From JBBROS01 sp043748985 (lineage in GTDB: Bacteria; Pseudomonadota; Alphaproteobacteria; Acetobacterales; Acetobacteraceae): a stretch of DNA of 28,208 nucleotides. Below are positions 8,319 to 14,351 of this stretch, in pieces. The notes beneath the pieces were generated by a model that worked only from the letters and a program-made list of their open reading frames with translations, ran no database searches and was not told the origin of the DNA. Each line of letters starts with the position of its first letter. Position 1 is the first letter of the stretch. The stretch spans positions 1-28,208 of the forward strand of contig JAYVEG010000211.1 of the NCBI GenBank assembly GCA_043748985.1, written 5' to 3'. The position numbers were made by a program, and so were the translations under genes.

Positions 8319-9196
8319 GTGCCGTCATCGGCGCTGCGGCGCCCCGCCAGCCGGCCCAACGCAGCCCGGCACAGCTTACCATCCGCAGGTTTCTCGGCCG
8401 TCCTGCGGCGGTAGCGGGGTTGATCGTGATCACCGTCTTCGTCATCGTCGCCGTTGCCGCGCCGCTTGTGGCGCCTTTCGACCCGGCGGCGACCAGCTGG
8501 TCGCTGGTCCGCAAGGCGCCTTCGGCCGCGCACTGGATGGGCACGGACGAGAATGGGCGGGACGTGTTTTCCCGCGTGGTCTATGGGGCCCGCGCGTCGC
8601 TGCTGGCGGGCGTGGTGTCGGTGTTGATCGCCGGTGGGATCGGCGTGCCGGTGGGGCTGCTGGCCGGGTTCCTGGGCGGCTGGGTGGATGTGGTGGTGGG
8701 GCGGATCGTCGACGCCATGCTTGCCTGCCCGTTCCTGATCCTGGCGATTGCGCTGGCGGCCTTCCTGGGGCCGGACCTGACCAACGCCATGATCGCGATC
8801 GGCGTCACTGCGGCGCCAGTCTTCGTCCGGGTTGCGCGCGGGGCGACCATCGATGCTGCGACCAACGAGTATGTCGAGGCGGCGCGGGCCCTGGGCAATC
8901 CGCCGTGGCGGGTGGCGGTGCGGCATGTGGCGCCCAACATCGTGCCGCCGGTGCTGGTGCAGGCGACGCTGGCGATTGCCACCGCCATCATCGCGGAGGC
9001 CAGCCTGTCGTTCCTGGGCCTCGGGCAGCAGCCGCCCGCGCCGAGCTGGGGCAGCATGCTCAACTCCGCCCAGAGGTTCCTGACGCAGGCGCCCTGGCTG
9101 GCGATCTTCCCAGGGGCGGCCATCTTCATCGCCGTGCTGGCCTTCAACCTGGTTGGCGACGGTCTGCGCGACGCGCTGGATCCGCGCCGGCGCTAG
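8315..9196 (+). CDS. ABC transporter permease, DppC type
   Basis: Second membrane subunit, 293 residues. It has the DppC N-terminal OppC-like region (RRFLGRPAAVAGLIVITVFVIVAVAAPLVAPFDP) and HWMGTDENGRDVFSRVVYGARASL, the diagnostic segment of this subunit. The coupling loop is EYVEAARALGNPPWRVAVRHVAPN, followed by EASLSFLGLGQQPPAPSWGSML. The start overlaps the DppB stop. In most dpp/opp operons one or two ATPase genes (DppD/DppF) come next. Here an alcohol dehydrogenase follows after 51 bases and no ATPase is present anywhere nearby, so the energising subunits must come from another locus. Confidence 0.94.
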   Translation: MSAVIGAAAPRQPAQRSPAQLTIRRFLGRPAAVAGLIVITVFVIVAVAAPLVAPFDPAATSWSLVRKAPSAAHWMGTDENGRDVFSRVVYGARASLLAGVVSVLIAGGIGVPVGLLAGFLGGWVDVVVGRIVDAMLACPFLILAIALAAFLGPDLTNAMIAIGVTAAPVFVRVARGATIDAATNEYVEAARALGNPPWRVAVRHVAPNIVPPVLVQATLAIATAIIAEASLSFLGLGQQPPAPSWGSMLNSAQRFLTQAPWLAIFPGAAIFIAVLAFNLVGDGLRDALDPRRR

Positions 9197-9223
9197 GCGC
9201 GGCGTTGTAACCGGCCCATACTG

Positions 9224-9242
9224 CCTCCAAGAAAACAGGAGG
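9224..9242 (+). promoter_or_regulatory. possible hairpin covering the adh Shine-Dalgarno sequence
   Basis: CCTCC at 9224-9228 can pair with GGAGG at 9238-9242 across a nine-base A-rich loop (AAGAAAACA). GGAGG is the ribosome-binding site for the ATG at 9248. A five-pair GC-rich stem could limit translation initiation. CCTCC is also complementary to any SD sequence by nature, so chance is a serious alternative. Confidence 0.3.
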
Positions 9243-9247
9243 AAACC

Positions 9248-10315
9248 ATGCGCGCCTGGGCCGTCGTCGAGAACGGAAAGGACCTGCAACAACTTGATTG
9301 GCCGACGCCGGAGCCGACGGGCACGCAAGTATTGCTGGAGGTCACGCATTGCGGCGTCTGCCACAGCGATCTGCATATCTGGGAAGGCTGGTACGACCTG
9401 GGCGGTGGCAAGCGCATGTCGCTGAAGGATCGCGGCGTGACGTTGCCGCTGGCGATGGGGCACGAGATTGTAGGCCGGGTCGCGAAGCTGGGGCCGGATG
9501 CGAGCGGCGTTGCGGTCGGCGACGTGCGGATCGTGTTCCCGTGGGTGGGGTGTGGGCATTGCGACATGTGCCTGTCCGAGCAGGACAACATGTGCGTGGT
9601 CGGCCGCAGCCTGGGCGTGTTCCAGAACGGCGGCTACGCGACCCATGTCCTGGCGATGCACCCGCGGCACCTGGTCGATCCCGGCACGCTCGACCCGGCG
9701 CTTGCGGCCACCTTCGCGTGTTCCGGCATCACCGTCTATTCTGCCATTCGCAAGATCATGCCGATGAAGCCGTCCGAGCCTGTCGTGCTGGTCGGTGCCG
9801 GGGGGCTGGGCCTGGCGGCCATCAGCGTGCTGCGCGCACTGGGTCACCAGGCGATCATCTCGGTCGATATCGACGAGTCGAAGCGCCAGGCGGCGCTGGA
9901 TGCGGGCGCCACGGCGGTTGTCGACGGCAGCGGCGAGGGTGTGACGCAACGGATCCTGGATGCGGCGGGCGGCCCCGTGCTGGCGGTCATCGACCTGGTG
10001 AACGGAACCGCAACTGCAGCCTTCGCGTTCGCGGCGCTGCGCAAGGGCGGGAAACTGATCCAGGTCGGCCTGTTCGGTGGGGAGCTGACGTTGCCGCTGC
10101 CGTTGATGCCGACCCGGGCGCTGACGGTGCAGGGGAGTTACGTGGGCAACCCGATCGAGCTTCGGGAGCTGGTGGCGCTGGCACAGTCGGGCCAGGTCGC
10201 GCCGATTCCGATTACCGAGGTGCCGATGGAGACGGCGAACGCCGCGCTGATGCGGCTTCGTGCGGGCAAGGTGACCGGTCGGATCGTTCTGACTGCCTCC
10301 GTGCCGAGCGTTTAA
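9248..10315 (+). CDS. zinc-dependent alcohol dehydrogenase (MDR family)
   Basis: A cytoplasmic medium-chain dehydrogenase of 355 residues that should interconvert alcohols and aldehydes or ketones with NAD(P). The catalytic-zinc ligands are C35 in THCGVCHSDLH and H72/E73 in GHEIVGRV. The structural zinc cysteines are complete (C102, C105, C108, C116 in GCGHCDMCLSEQDNMC). The Rossmann motif VGAGGLGLAA is at about 182-191, and VDIDESKR, with acidic residues after the second strand, suggests NAD. AGGAGG upstream fixes the start. It is close to the transporter genes and could be co-transcribed with them, although the 51-base gap contains a possible regulatory hairpin. The substrate is unknown; it may modify what the neighbouring importer brings in. 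Confidence 0.92.
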   Translation: MRAWAVVENGKDLQQLDWPTPEPTGTQVLLEVTHCGVCHSDLHIWEGWYDLGGGKRMSLKDRGVTLPLAMGHEIVGRVAKLGPDASGVAVGDVRIVFPWVGCGHCDMCLSEQDNMCVVGRSLGVFQNGGYATHVLAMHPRHLVDPGTLDPALAATFACSGITVYSAIRKIMPMKPSEPVVLVGAGGLGLAAISVLRALGHQAIISVDIDESKRQAALDAGATAVVDGSGEGVTQRILDAAGGPVLAVIDLVNGTATAAFAFAALRKGGKLIQVGLFGGELTLPLPLMPTRALTVQGSYVGNPIELRELVALAQSGQVAPIPITEVPMETANAALMRLRAGKVTGRIVLTASVPSV

Positions 10316-10344
10316 CGATTGTAAGATAATACTTCGGGAACGAC

Positions 10345-10383
10345 ACAGGGCGGCGCGGGCGTTTCGGTGCTCACGCCGCCTGT
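10345..10383. terminator. possible bidirectional terminator hairpin between convergent genes
   Basis: ACAGGGCGGCG (10345-10355) pairs with CGCCGCCTGT (10374-10383) with one bulged G. The hairpin lies between the adh stop and the end of the convergent small HTH gene, overlapping the latter's stop codon. No T-run follows on either side, so it would be an atypical terminator. Confidence 0.35.
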
Positions 10384-10661
10384 AACTGCATATCGCCCAT
10401 CGAAGCCGGGGACCGCGCGAGACCGTCGGCCCTTGCCAGGCGCCGCATCAGTGGCAGGGCATAGCTCAATCGACGCAGGACTTCCGGCGTAATGGTATGG
10501 GAATGCGAGACTCTGCCTGCGCGAAGGTTCACATAAGTCTCATCGGCCACATTAAGGATGTTCAGCCGCTCGGCCCGTGGCATGTTCAGTTGATTTGCTG
10601 TCCGATCGAACTCGGCCAATTTCTCGATTACGACGGCGATCGCGCTTTCGGGCAGGGGCAT
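10371..10661 (-). CDS. small HTH-like protein, similar in pattern to the Xre/MbcA/ParS antitoxin N-terminus
   Basis: A predicted soluble protein of 96 residues. The central part, LNMPRAERLNILNVADETYVNLRAG, has the spacing of a helix-turn-helix like that at the start of Xre/MbcA/ParS antitoxins, followed by LRRLSYALPLMRRLARADG, which resembles their connecting helix. The C-terminal toxin-binding domain of those antitoxins is not apparent, and no RES- or ParT-like toxin gene lies beside it. Open reading continues five codons upstream, but the ATG at 10661 has GGAGG five bases before it, so I place the start there. Upstream DNA is relatively AT-rich and contains a short inverted repeat at 10718-10735 that could serve autoregulation. 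Family assignment is by pattern only; it could simply be an uncharacterised regulator. Confidence 0.6.
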   Translation of the reverse strand: MPLPESAIAVVIEKLAEFDRTANQLNMPRAERLNILNVADETYVNLRAGRVSHSHTITPEVLRRLSYALPLMRRLARADGLARSPASMGDMQLQAA

Positions 10662-10717
10662 AGAAACCTCCATCACTCCGCGCCATCATACTGAAACGAA
10701 GATGGCTTGCAAAGTGG

Positions 10718-10735
10718 TATTTTGACGCGAAAATA
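10718..10735. promoter_or_regulatory. inverted repeat upstream of the small HTH gene
   Basis: TATTTT and AAAATA flank GACGCG, giving a symmetric 18-base site 57 bases ahead of the HTH gene start in an AT-rich patch. It is a candidate operator or promoter element. AT-rich symmetry of this length can arise by chance. Confidence 0.3.
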
Positions 10736-10766
10736 ACGGGGGCAGGCAGGTTTTTTGGACGGTTAA

Positions 10767-11042
10767 GTCAGGCAGCTGCTGCCGAAGGGGTTGGTGACGG
10801 CGGCCTATCGTGCGGCGGACGCGACGGTGTTCGTACCGATCGAGGGGCGGGGCCGCAGCATCGTCAGTGCGGCGTCGGGCGAGGAGGTTGTCATCGAATG
10901 GGGCAAGCGCGACCTGTTCGTGGTGCCGAGTTGGCGCCGGGTGCGGCACGAGCCGGCGGAGGACAGCGTGCTGTTCTCGTTCTCGGACCGGCCGATCCAG
11001 GAGGCGCCGCATCTGTTCCGGGAGGATCGTGGCGATGCGTAG
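10767..11042 (+). pseudogene. 3' remnant of a gentisate 1,2-dioxygenase-like cupin gene
   Basis: This frame is open from just after a TAA at 10764-10766 to a TAG at 11040-11042, with no proper start codon. It encodes about 91 residues. The run ATVFVPIEGRGRS, then IEWGKRDLFVVPSW and LFSFSDRPIQEAPHLFRE, matches the C-terminal cupin of gentisate 1,2-dioxygenase and salicylate dioxygenase relatives, which are about 350 residues long. The N-terminal catalytic cupin with the iron-binding histidines is missing, so the fragment cannot be a functional dioxygenase. Its end overlaps the start of the next remnant (SBP head at 11035) by eight bases, as intact operon genes would, so the original gene order is preserved at this end. 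Confidence 0.6.
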
Positions 11043-11240
11043 CCTGTTCTATTCGCTGGCTTTGCTGGCTGCCGGACCCACTTGGGCTGAAATCCCGGGC
11101 AACGTGCTGAGGGTGGGGGTGCTGACCGACATGTCGGGGCCGTTTGCCGATTTGTCTGGCCGCAACTCCGTGGTGGCGGCGCAGATGGCGGCCGAGGACT
11201 TCGCCAAGGCGGCGGGGCCGGAGGCGCCGCGGGTGGGCGT
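11035..11240 (+). pseudogene. 5' remnant of a branched-chain amino acid-type SBP gene
   Basis: The first approximately 68 codons of a periplasmic binding protein are present. There is a signal peptide (MRSLFYSLALLAAGPTWAE), then LRVGVLTDMSGPFADLSGRNSVVAAQMAAEDF, the classic opening of LivJ/family 6 binding proteins, which normally run to about 400 residues. After EAPRVGV the match stops, and the frame runs into unrelated sequence without any of the later conserved blocks. The gene is therefore truncated at about 11240. It follows the dioxygenase remnant directly, suggesting a former aromatic-acid uptake and ring-cleavage operon. Confidence 0.65.
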
Positions 11241-11293
11241 GGAGCAAGCGGTTTTCGGAGCGTGCCGGGGGGCGGATGCCAATACGGAAGAGG

Positions 11294-11512
11294 TCAGCGC
11301 CATCGGGCGTGCGGAGACTTCTTCTCTAGCAGGTCGCTGCCGCTGTTCACCCCGATGTTGCGGAGTTCGCCGGCATTGCGGCGCAGGCGCCCGGCCTCCT
11401 TCGGGTCCTTCGTGTGCTTGCGGTCCTGGGCTGCGTCGTCCTCGGCCAGCAGGAGGCGGGCGCGGGCGTAGGGGTGGGCGTAGATGCGGCTGATGCCGGG
11501 GCGGAGTTTCAG
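11294..11512 (-). pseudogene. unidentified coding remnant (about 72 codons)
   Basis: On the minus strand a frame from about 11512 to the TGA at 11294-11296 encodes LKLRPGISRIYAHPYARARLL, an acidic/basic middle (AEDDAAQDRKHTKDPKEAG) and LRRNAGELRNIGVNSGSDLL. From 11512 to about 11315 nearly every third codon base is G or C, and the composition is not the Arg/Pro-rich pattern of shadow frames, so it looks like genuine coding DNA. No ATG is in place; the frame begins where the dioxygenase gene at 11509 ends. I do not recognise the family. It may be a 5'-truncated gene brought next to the plus-strand SBP head by a rearrangement. Confidence 0.45.
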
Positions 11513-12285
11513 TGGAAGGCGTACGCGTCCATGCGGAGCACGCCGTAGGTGCTGCTGGCGTGGATGCGCTCGGCGCGGGGATTGGGTCCGGCGGCGCCGA
11601 GGGCGGTGTAGAGCGGGAGGAGGTGCTCTTCGGTGGGGTGGTTTTCCTCGGCGTGGGGGGCGCGGCTGCGGTAGGCGAGCAGGTCTTCGGTGCGGCCTTC
11701 GAGGAGGGCGGAGTCGAACCAGCCGGCGAAGGCGTCGACGTCTTCGGGGGATGCGGATTCCAGGGCACGGCCGCGGAAGCGGCTGAGGTCGTGGGTGAAT
11801 GATCCGGAGCCGATGACCAGCACGCCTTCGTTCCGCAGGGTGGCGAGGGCGTGGCCGGTTTGCAGATGGTAGGCCGGATTGTTGGCGGGTTGGACGGACA
11901 TGGGCACGACGGGGATATCGGCGTCGGGATACATGAGCGCCAGCGGCACCCATACGCCGTGGTCCAGACCTTCCTTGGCATCGATGACCGCGGCTTGTCC
12001 TGCGGCACCGAGGAGGGCTGCGGCGTGGCCGGCCAGGGCCGGGTCGCCGGGGGCGGGATAGCGCATGGCGAAGAGGCGGTCGTCGAAGCGTCCGAAGTCG
12101 TGAATCGTCTTTGGGTGCGGGTCGCCGCCCAGGCTGGGGCGGCCGGTTTCCCAGTGTGCGGTGATGGCGAGGATAGCGCGGGGTTTCGGCAGGGATTGGC
12201 CGAGTGCTTCCAGGAAGCGGCGGGCGGGGACGTCCTGCAGGACCAGGGTGGGGGCGCCGTGGCTGACGAAGATGGTTGGGAGCAT
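11509..12285 (-). CDS. ygiD: DODA-type extradiol dioxygenase (4,5-DOPA dioxygenase family)
   Basis: A cytoplasmic class III extradiol ring-cleavage dioxygenase of 258 residues, the normal length. It begins MLPTIFVSHGAPTLVL, the family's start, with H9 and H44 (ITAHWE) as likely metal ligands. KEGLDHGVWVPLALMYP around residues 105-120 is the family signature. GSFTHDLSRF and NHPTEEHLLPL (about 215-225) carry further conserved histidines. All expected motifs are present, so it should be active on a catechol such as DOPA; the physiological role of bacterial YgiD homologues is unclear. It is convergent with the SBP remnant and has no functional partner beside it. About 270 bases separate it from the SDR gene at 12558. 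Confidence 0.9.
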   Translation of the reverse strand: MLPTIFVSHGAPTLVLQDVPARRFLEALGQSLPKPRAILAITAHWETGRPSLGGDPHPKTIHDFGRFDDRLFAMRYPAPGDPALAGHAAALLGAAGQAAVIDAKEGLDHGVWVPLALMYPDADIPVVPMSVQPANNPAYHLQTGHALATLRNEGVLVIGSGSFTHDLSRFRGRALESASPEDVDAFAGWFDSALLEGRTEDLLAYRSRAPHAEENHPTEEHLLPLYTALGAAGPNPRAERIHASSTYGVLRMDAYAFH

Positions 12286-12420
12286 GGGGGTCTCCGGGCA
12301 GGGCGGGCCTGTTTGGGCTGGCCGCGGGGAGTGTAGTCCAGGGTGCGGGCGATTGGGAAAGCGGGGCTTTCGGAGGGGTCAGGTCAGAGCCCGTGCGTTT
12401 GGGCTGTGCGTTTGGTTCAG

Positions 12421-12464
12421 ACCCTCATCCCGGCCCTTTTCCCGCGGGAGAGGGAGGAGGGGGT
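12421..12464. repeat. REP-like palindromic intergenic element
   Basis: ACCCTCATCCC is followed by a near-palindromic core, CCCTTTTCCCG/CGGGAGAGGG, and then GGAGGGGGT, forming an extended imperfect hairpin. This CCCTCATCCCGGCCC...GGGAGAGGG layout is common as a dispersed intergenic repeat in GC-rich proteobacteria. It lies in the 272-base gap between the divergent DODA and SDR genes; the rest of that gap shows nothing clear. Confidence 0.5.
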
Positions 12465-12557
12465 GCAATTTGATTGACGTGCGAGGCTTGCGGCTTCTAC
12501 GCTGATTTCCATGCGAGCGTATTGCCTGACGATACGTTTTGGAAGAAAGGCGGCGTT

Positions 12558-13331
12558 ATGGTCGGTGATTTTGCCGGGAAGATCGGGGTTGTGACTGGCG
12601 CCGCCTCGGGGTTGGGGCGGCAGTCGGCCATTCGGCTGGCGGAGCGGGGCGCGCGGCTGGTGCTGTTTGATCGGGACGAGGCCGGGTTGGCGGGGGCGGT
12701 GGCGGTGTGTCCGGGGTCTGTTGCGGTGGCGGGGGATGCGACGAGTGCCGGGGACGTGCAGCGGGCTGTCGATCATGCGGCCGGGATGGGGCGGATCAGT
12801 CTGTTGGCGACCGCGGCGGGGGTCCTGGGGCCGGCGAAGCCGCTGACGGACATCGAGGAGGCGGACTGGGACCGGCTGTTCGATATCAATGTGAAGGGCA
12901 CCTGGCTCGCGATGCGGGCGGCATTGCCGCACATGCGGCGGGGGCCGGATGCGGAGGGGGGCGGGTCGATCGTGTGCTTTGCCTCGGCGGCCGGGCTGAC
13001 GGGGTCGGAGACGATGCCGGCCTATTCTGCGTCGAAGGGGGCGATCGTCATGCTGACTCGCAGTGCGGCGCGGGCTGAGGCGGCGCATGGCGTGCGGGTG
13101 AACTGCGTCTGCCCGGGATCGATCGAGACGCCGATGCTGGAGGCGACGTTCGCTGCGGCGGAGACGCCGGCGCTGCGGGCGGCGCGGAAGGCGGCGTTCC
13201 GGGCGCGGCACCCGCTGGGTCGGTTCGGGCAGGCGGACGAGGTTGCGGCGGCCGTGGTGTTCCTGCTGAGCGAGGGGGCTAGTTTCATCACCGGGACTGC
13301 GCTGCCTGTCGATGGGGGCCGGCTTGCCTGA
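12558..13331 (+). CDS. SDR family NAD(P)-dependent oxidoreductase
   Basis: A classical short-chain dehydrogenase of 257 residues. TGAASGLG (13-20) is the dinucleotide-binding motif. An aspartate after the second strand (VLFDRD, near 38) favours NAD. N111, S143, Y156 and K160 complete the catalytic tetrad (YSASKGA). The end GTALPVDGG is the usual SDR C-terminus. Open reading extends upstream to 12474, but the ATG at 12558 gives the normal family start, and an A/G-rich SD-like stretch (GAAAGGCGG) precedes it. The substrate is unknown: catabolic 3-ketoacyl, sugar or steroid alcohols are all possible. It heads a cluster that continues with the SDR tail remnant, the deacetylase and an SBP. Confidence 0.92.
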   Translation: MVGDFAGKIGVVTGAASGLGRQSAIRLAERGARLVLFDRDEAGLAGAVAVCPGSVAVAGDATSAGDVQRAVDHAAGMGRISLLATAAGVLGPAKPLTDIEEADWDRLFDINVKGTWLAMRAALPHMRRGPDAEGGGSIVCFASAAGLTGSETMPAYSASKGAIVMLTRSAARAEAAHGVRVNCVCPGSIETPMLEATFAAAETPALRAARKAAFRARHPLGRFGQADEVAAAVVFLLSEGASFITGTALPVDGGRLA

Positions 13332-13506
13332 GTCGGGGCGCCGTGCCGGGCAGCCGGCGGAGGTTGCGGGGGTGATCGCGTTCCTGGTGTCCGACGATGC
13401 GTCGTTCGTGGTGGGCCAGGTCATTGCGGTGGATGGCGGCTGGCTGGTCGGCCGGCATCCGCCGCGCGGCGCGGGGGAACAGTTCATGGGGCGAGGCACT
13501 GCATGA
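13332..13506 (+). pseudogene. 3' remnant of a second SDR gene
   Basis: Directly after the first SDR's stop, a different frame encodes RRAGQPAEVAGVIAFLVSD, then DASFVVGQVIAVDGGWLV and a short tail ending at the TGA at 13504-13506. This is the C-terminal block of an SDR (P-EVA-FL-S-DASF--GQ---VDGG), about 55 of the usual 250 residues. The Rossmann fold and catalytic Ser-Tyr-Lys are missing, so it has no enzymatic function. It is not a copy of the first SDR's tail; the two are related but distinct sequences. The stop overlaps the deacetylase start as ATGA, which preserves the original operon junction. The simplest explanation is deletion of the 5' three quarters of this gene. Confidence 0.65.
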
Positions 13507-14324
13507 TCGACATGAAAGTCAATTGGCCGGGCGGGGCGCAGGTGGCGGTCATGCTCACCTTCGACTTCGACGCGGAGACGTTGTGGACGGGGCGCGACCC
13601 GGAGAATGCGCGGCGACCCGGCGTGTTGAGCCAGGGCCGGTATGGGGCACAGGTCGGCGTGCCGAAGATACTGGAGACGCTGAAGGATGCCGGGGTTCCC
13701 GCGACTTTCTTCGTGGTGGGCTGGACGGCGGACAACCATCCGGTGCCGACCGAGATGATCCTGCGCGAGGGCCATGAGATCGCGCACCACAGCTACTCGC
13801 ACCGCTGGATCGACTCGGCCTATCCCGATCTTGAGGTCGAGGAGATGGAGCGCGGGCTGGAGAGCCTGAAGCGGATCGGCGTGGTGCCGCGGGGGTATCG
13901 GTCGCCGGCGGGGGAGACGAGCGACACTCTGATGCGGCTGCTGCAGAAGCACGGGTTCCTTTATGACAGCTCGCTGCAGGACCACATCAACCCGTATCGG
14001 GCGAAGCTGCCGGACGGGAGCCTGGGGCCGGTGGAGCTGCCGTGGCACTGGAGCCTGGACGACGCGGTTTATGCGCTGTTCTCGATCAAGAACCCGCGGC
14101 CGATTTTTCCGAACAGCCATATCAGCCAGGTGTTCCAGGACGAGTTCCGGGAGATCCATCGATGGGGTGGTCTGTATAACCTGGTGATGCATCCGCAGGT
14201 GAGCGGGCGACCGAGCCGCATCGCGCTGCTGCGGGAGATGATCGCCTTCATGCAGACTTTCCCGGGCGTGTGGTTTGCCAACGGCACCCAGGTCGCCGAG
14301 GCCTGGGCCGCCGCGCACGAGTAA
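13503..14324 (+). CDS. polysaccharide deacetylase family protein (NodB-like)
   Basis: A protein of 273 residues with the NodB homology fold, a metal-dependent amide hydrolase. Motif 1 is LTFDFDAE, with D21 and D23. Motif 2, HHSYSH, at 95-100 contains the metal histidines 96 and 100. PRGYRSPAGE is motif 3, and LYNLVMHPQVSGR carries the late histidine motif. There is no signal peptide or transmembrane segment, so it is probably cytoplasmic. That fits the subset of these enzymes acting on small molecules, such as imides or allantoin (PuuE-type), rather than cell-wall glycans. The start overlaps the SDR remnant stop. The next gene, 27 bases downstream, is a family 5 SBP, and remnants of an amidase and hydantoinase lie beyond, consistent with an amide/imide catabolic cluster. 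Confidence 0.87.
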   Translation: MIDMKVNWPGGAQVAVMLTFDFDAETLWTGRDPENARRPGVLSQGRYGAQVGVPKILETLKDAGVPATFFVVGWTADNHPVPTEMILREGHEIAHHSYSHRWIDSAYPDLEVEEMERGLESLKRIGVVPRGYRSPAGETSDTLMRLLQKHGFLYDSSLQDHINPYRAKLPDGSLGPVELPWHWSLDDAVYALFSIKNPRPIFPNSHISQVFQDEFREIHRWGGLYNLVMHPQVSGRPSRIALLREMIAFMQTFPGVWFANGTQVAEAWAAAHE

Positions 14325-14351
14325 TTCGCTTCATCCGACTGGAGTCTTGAG

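Noticed and set aside
8282..9949. 555-codon minus-strand open frame
   Set aside because: Antisense to the DppC permease and alcohol dehydrogenase genes; Arg/His/Gln/Pro-rich with no family motif.
12417..14318. 633-codon minus-strand open frame
   Set aside because: It runs antisense to the SDR, SDR remnant and deacetylase genes, all with clear family motifs. Its composition (Arg, Pro, His, Gln) and lack of motifs mark it as a shadow.
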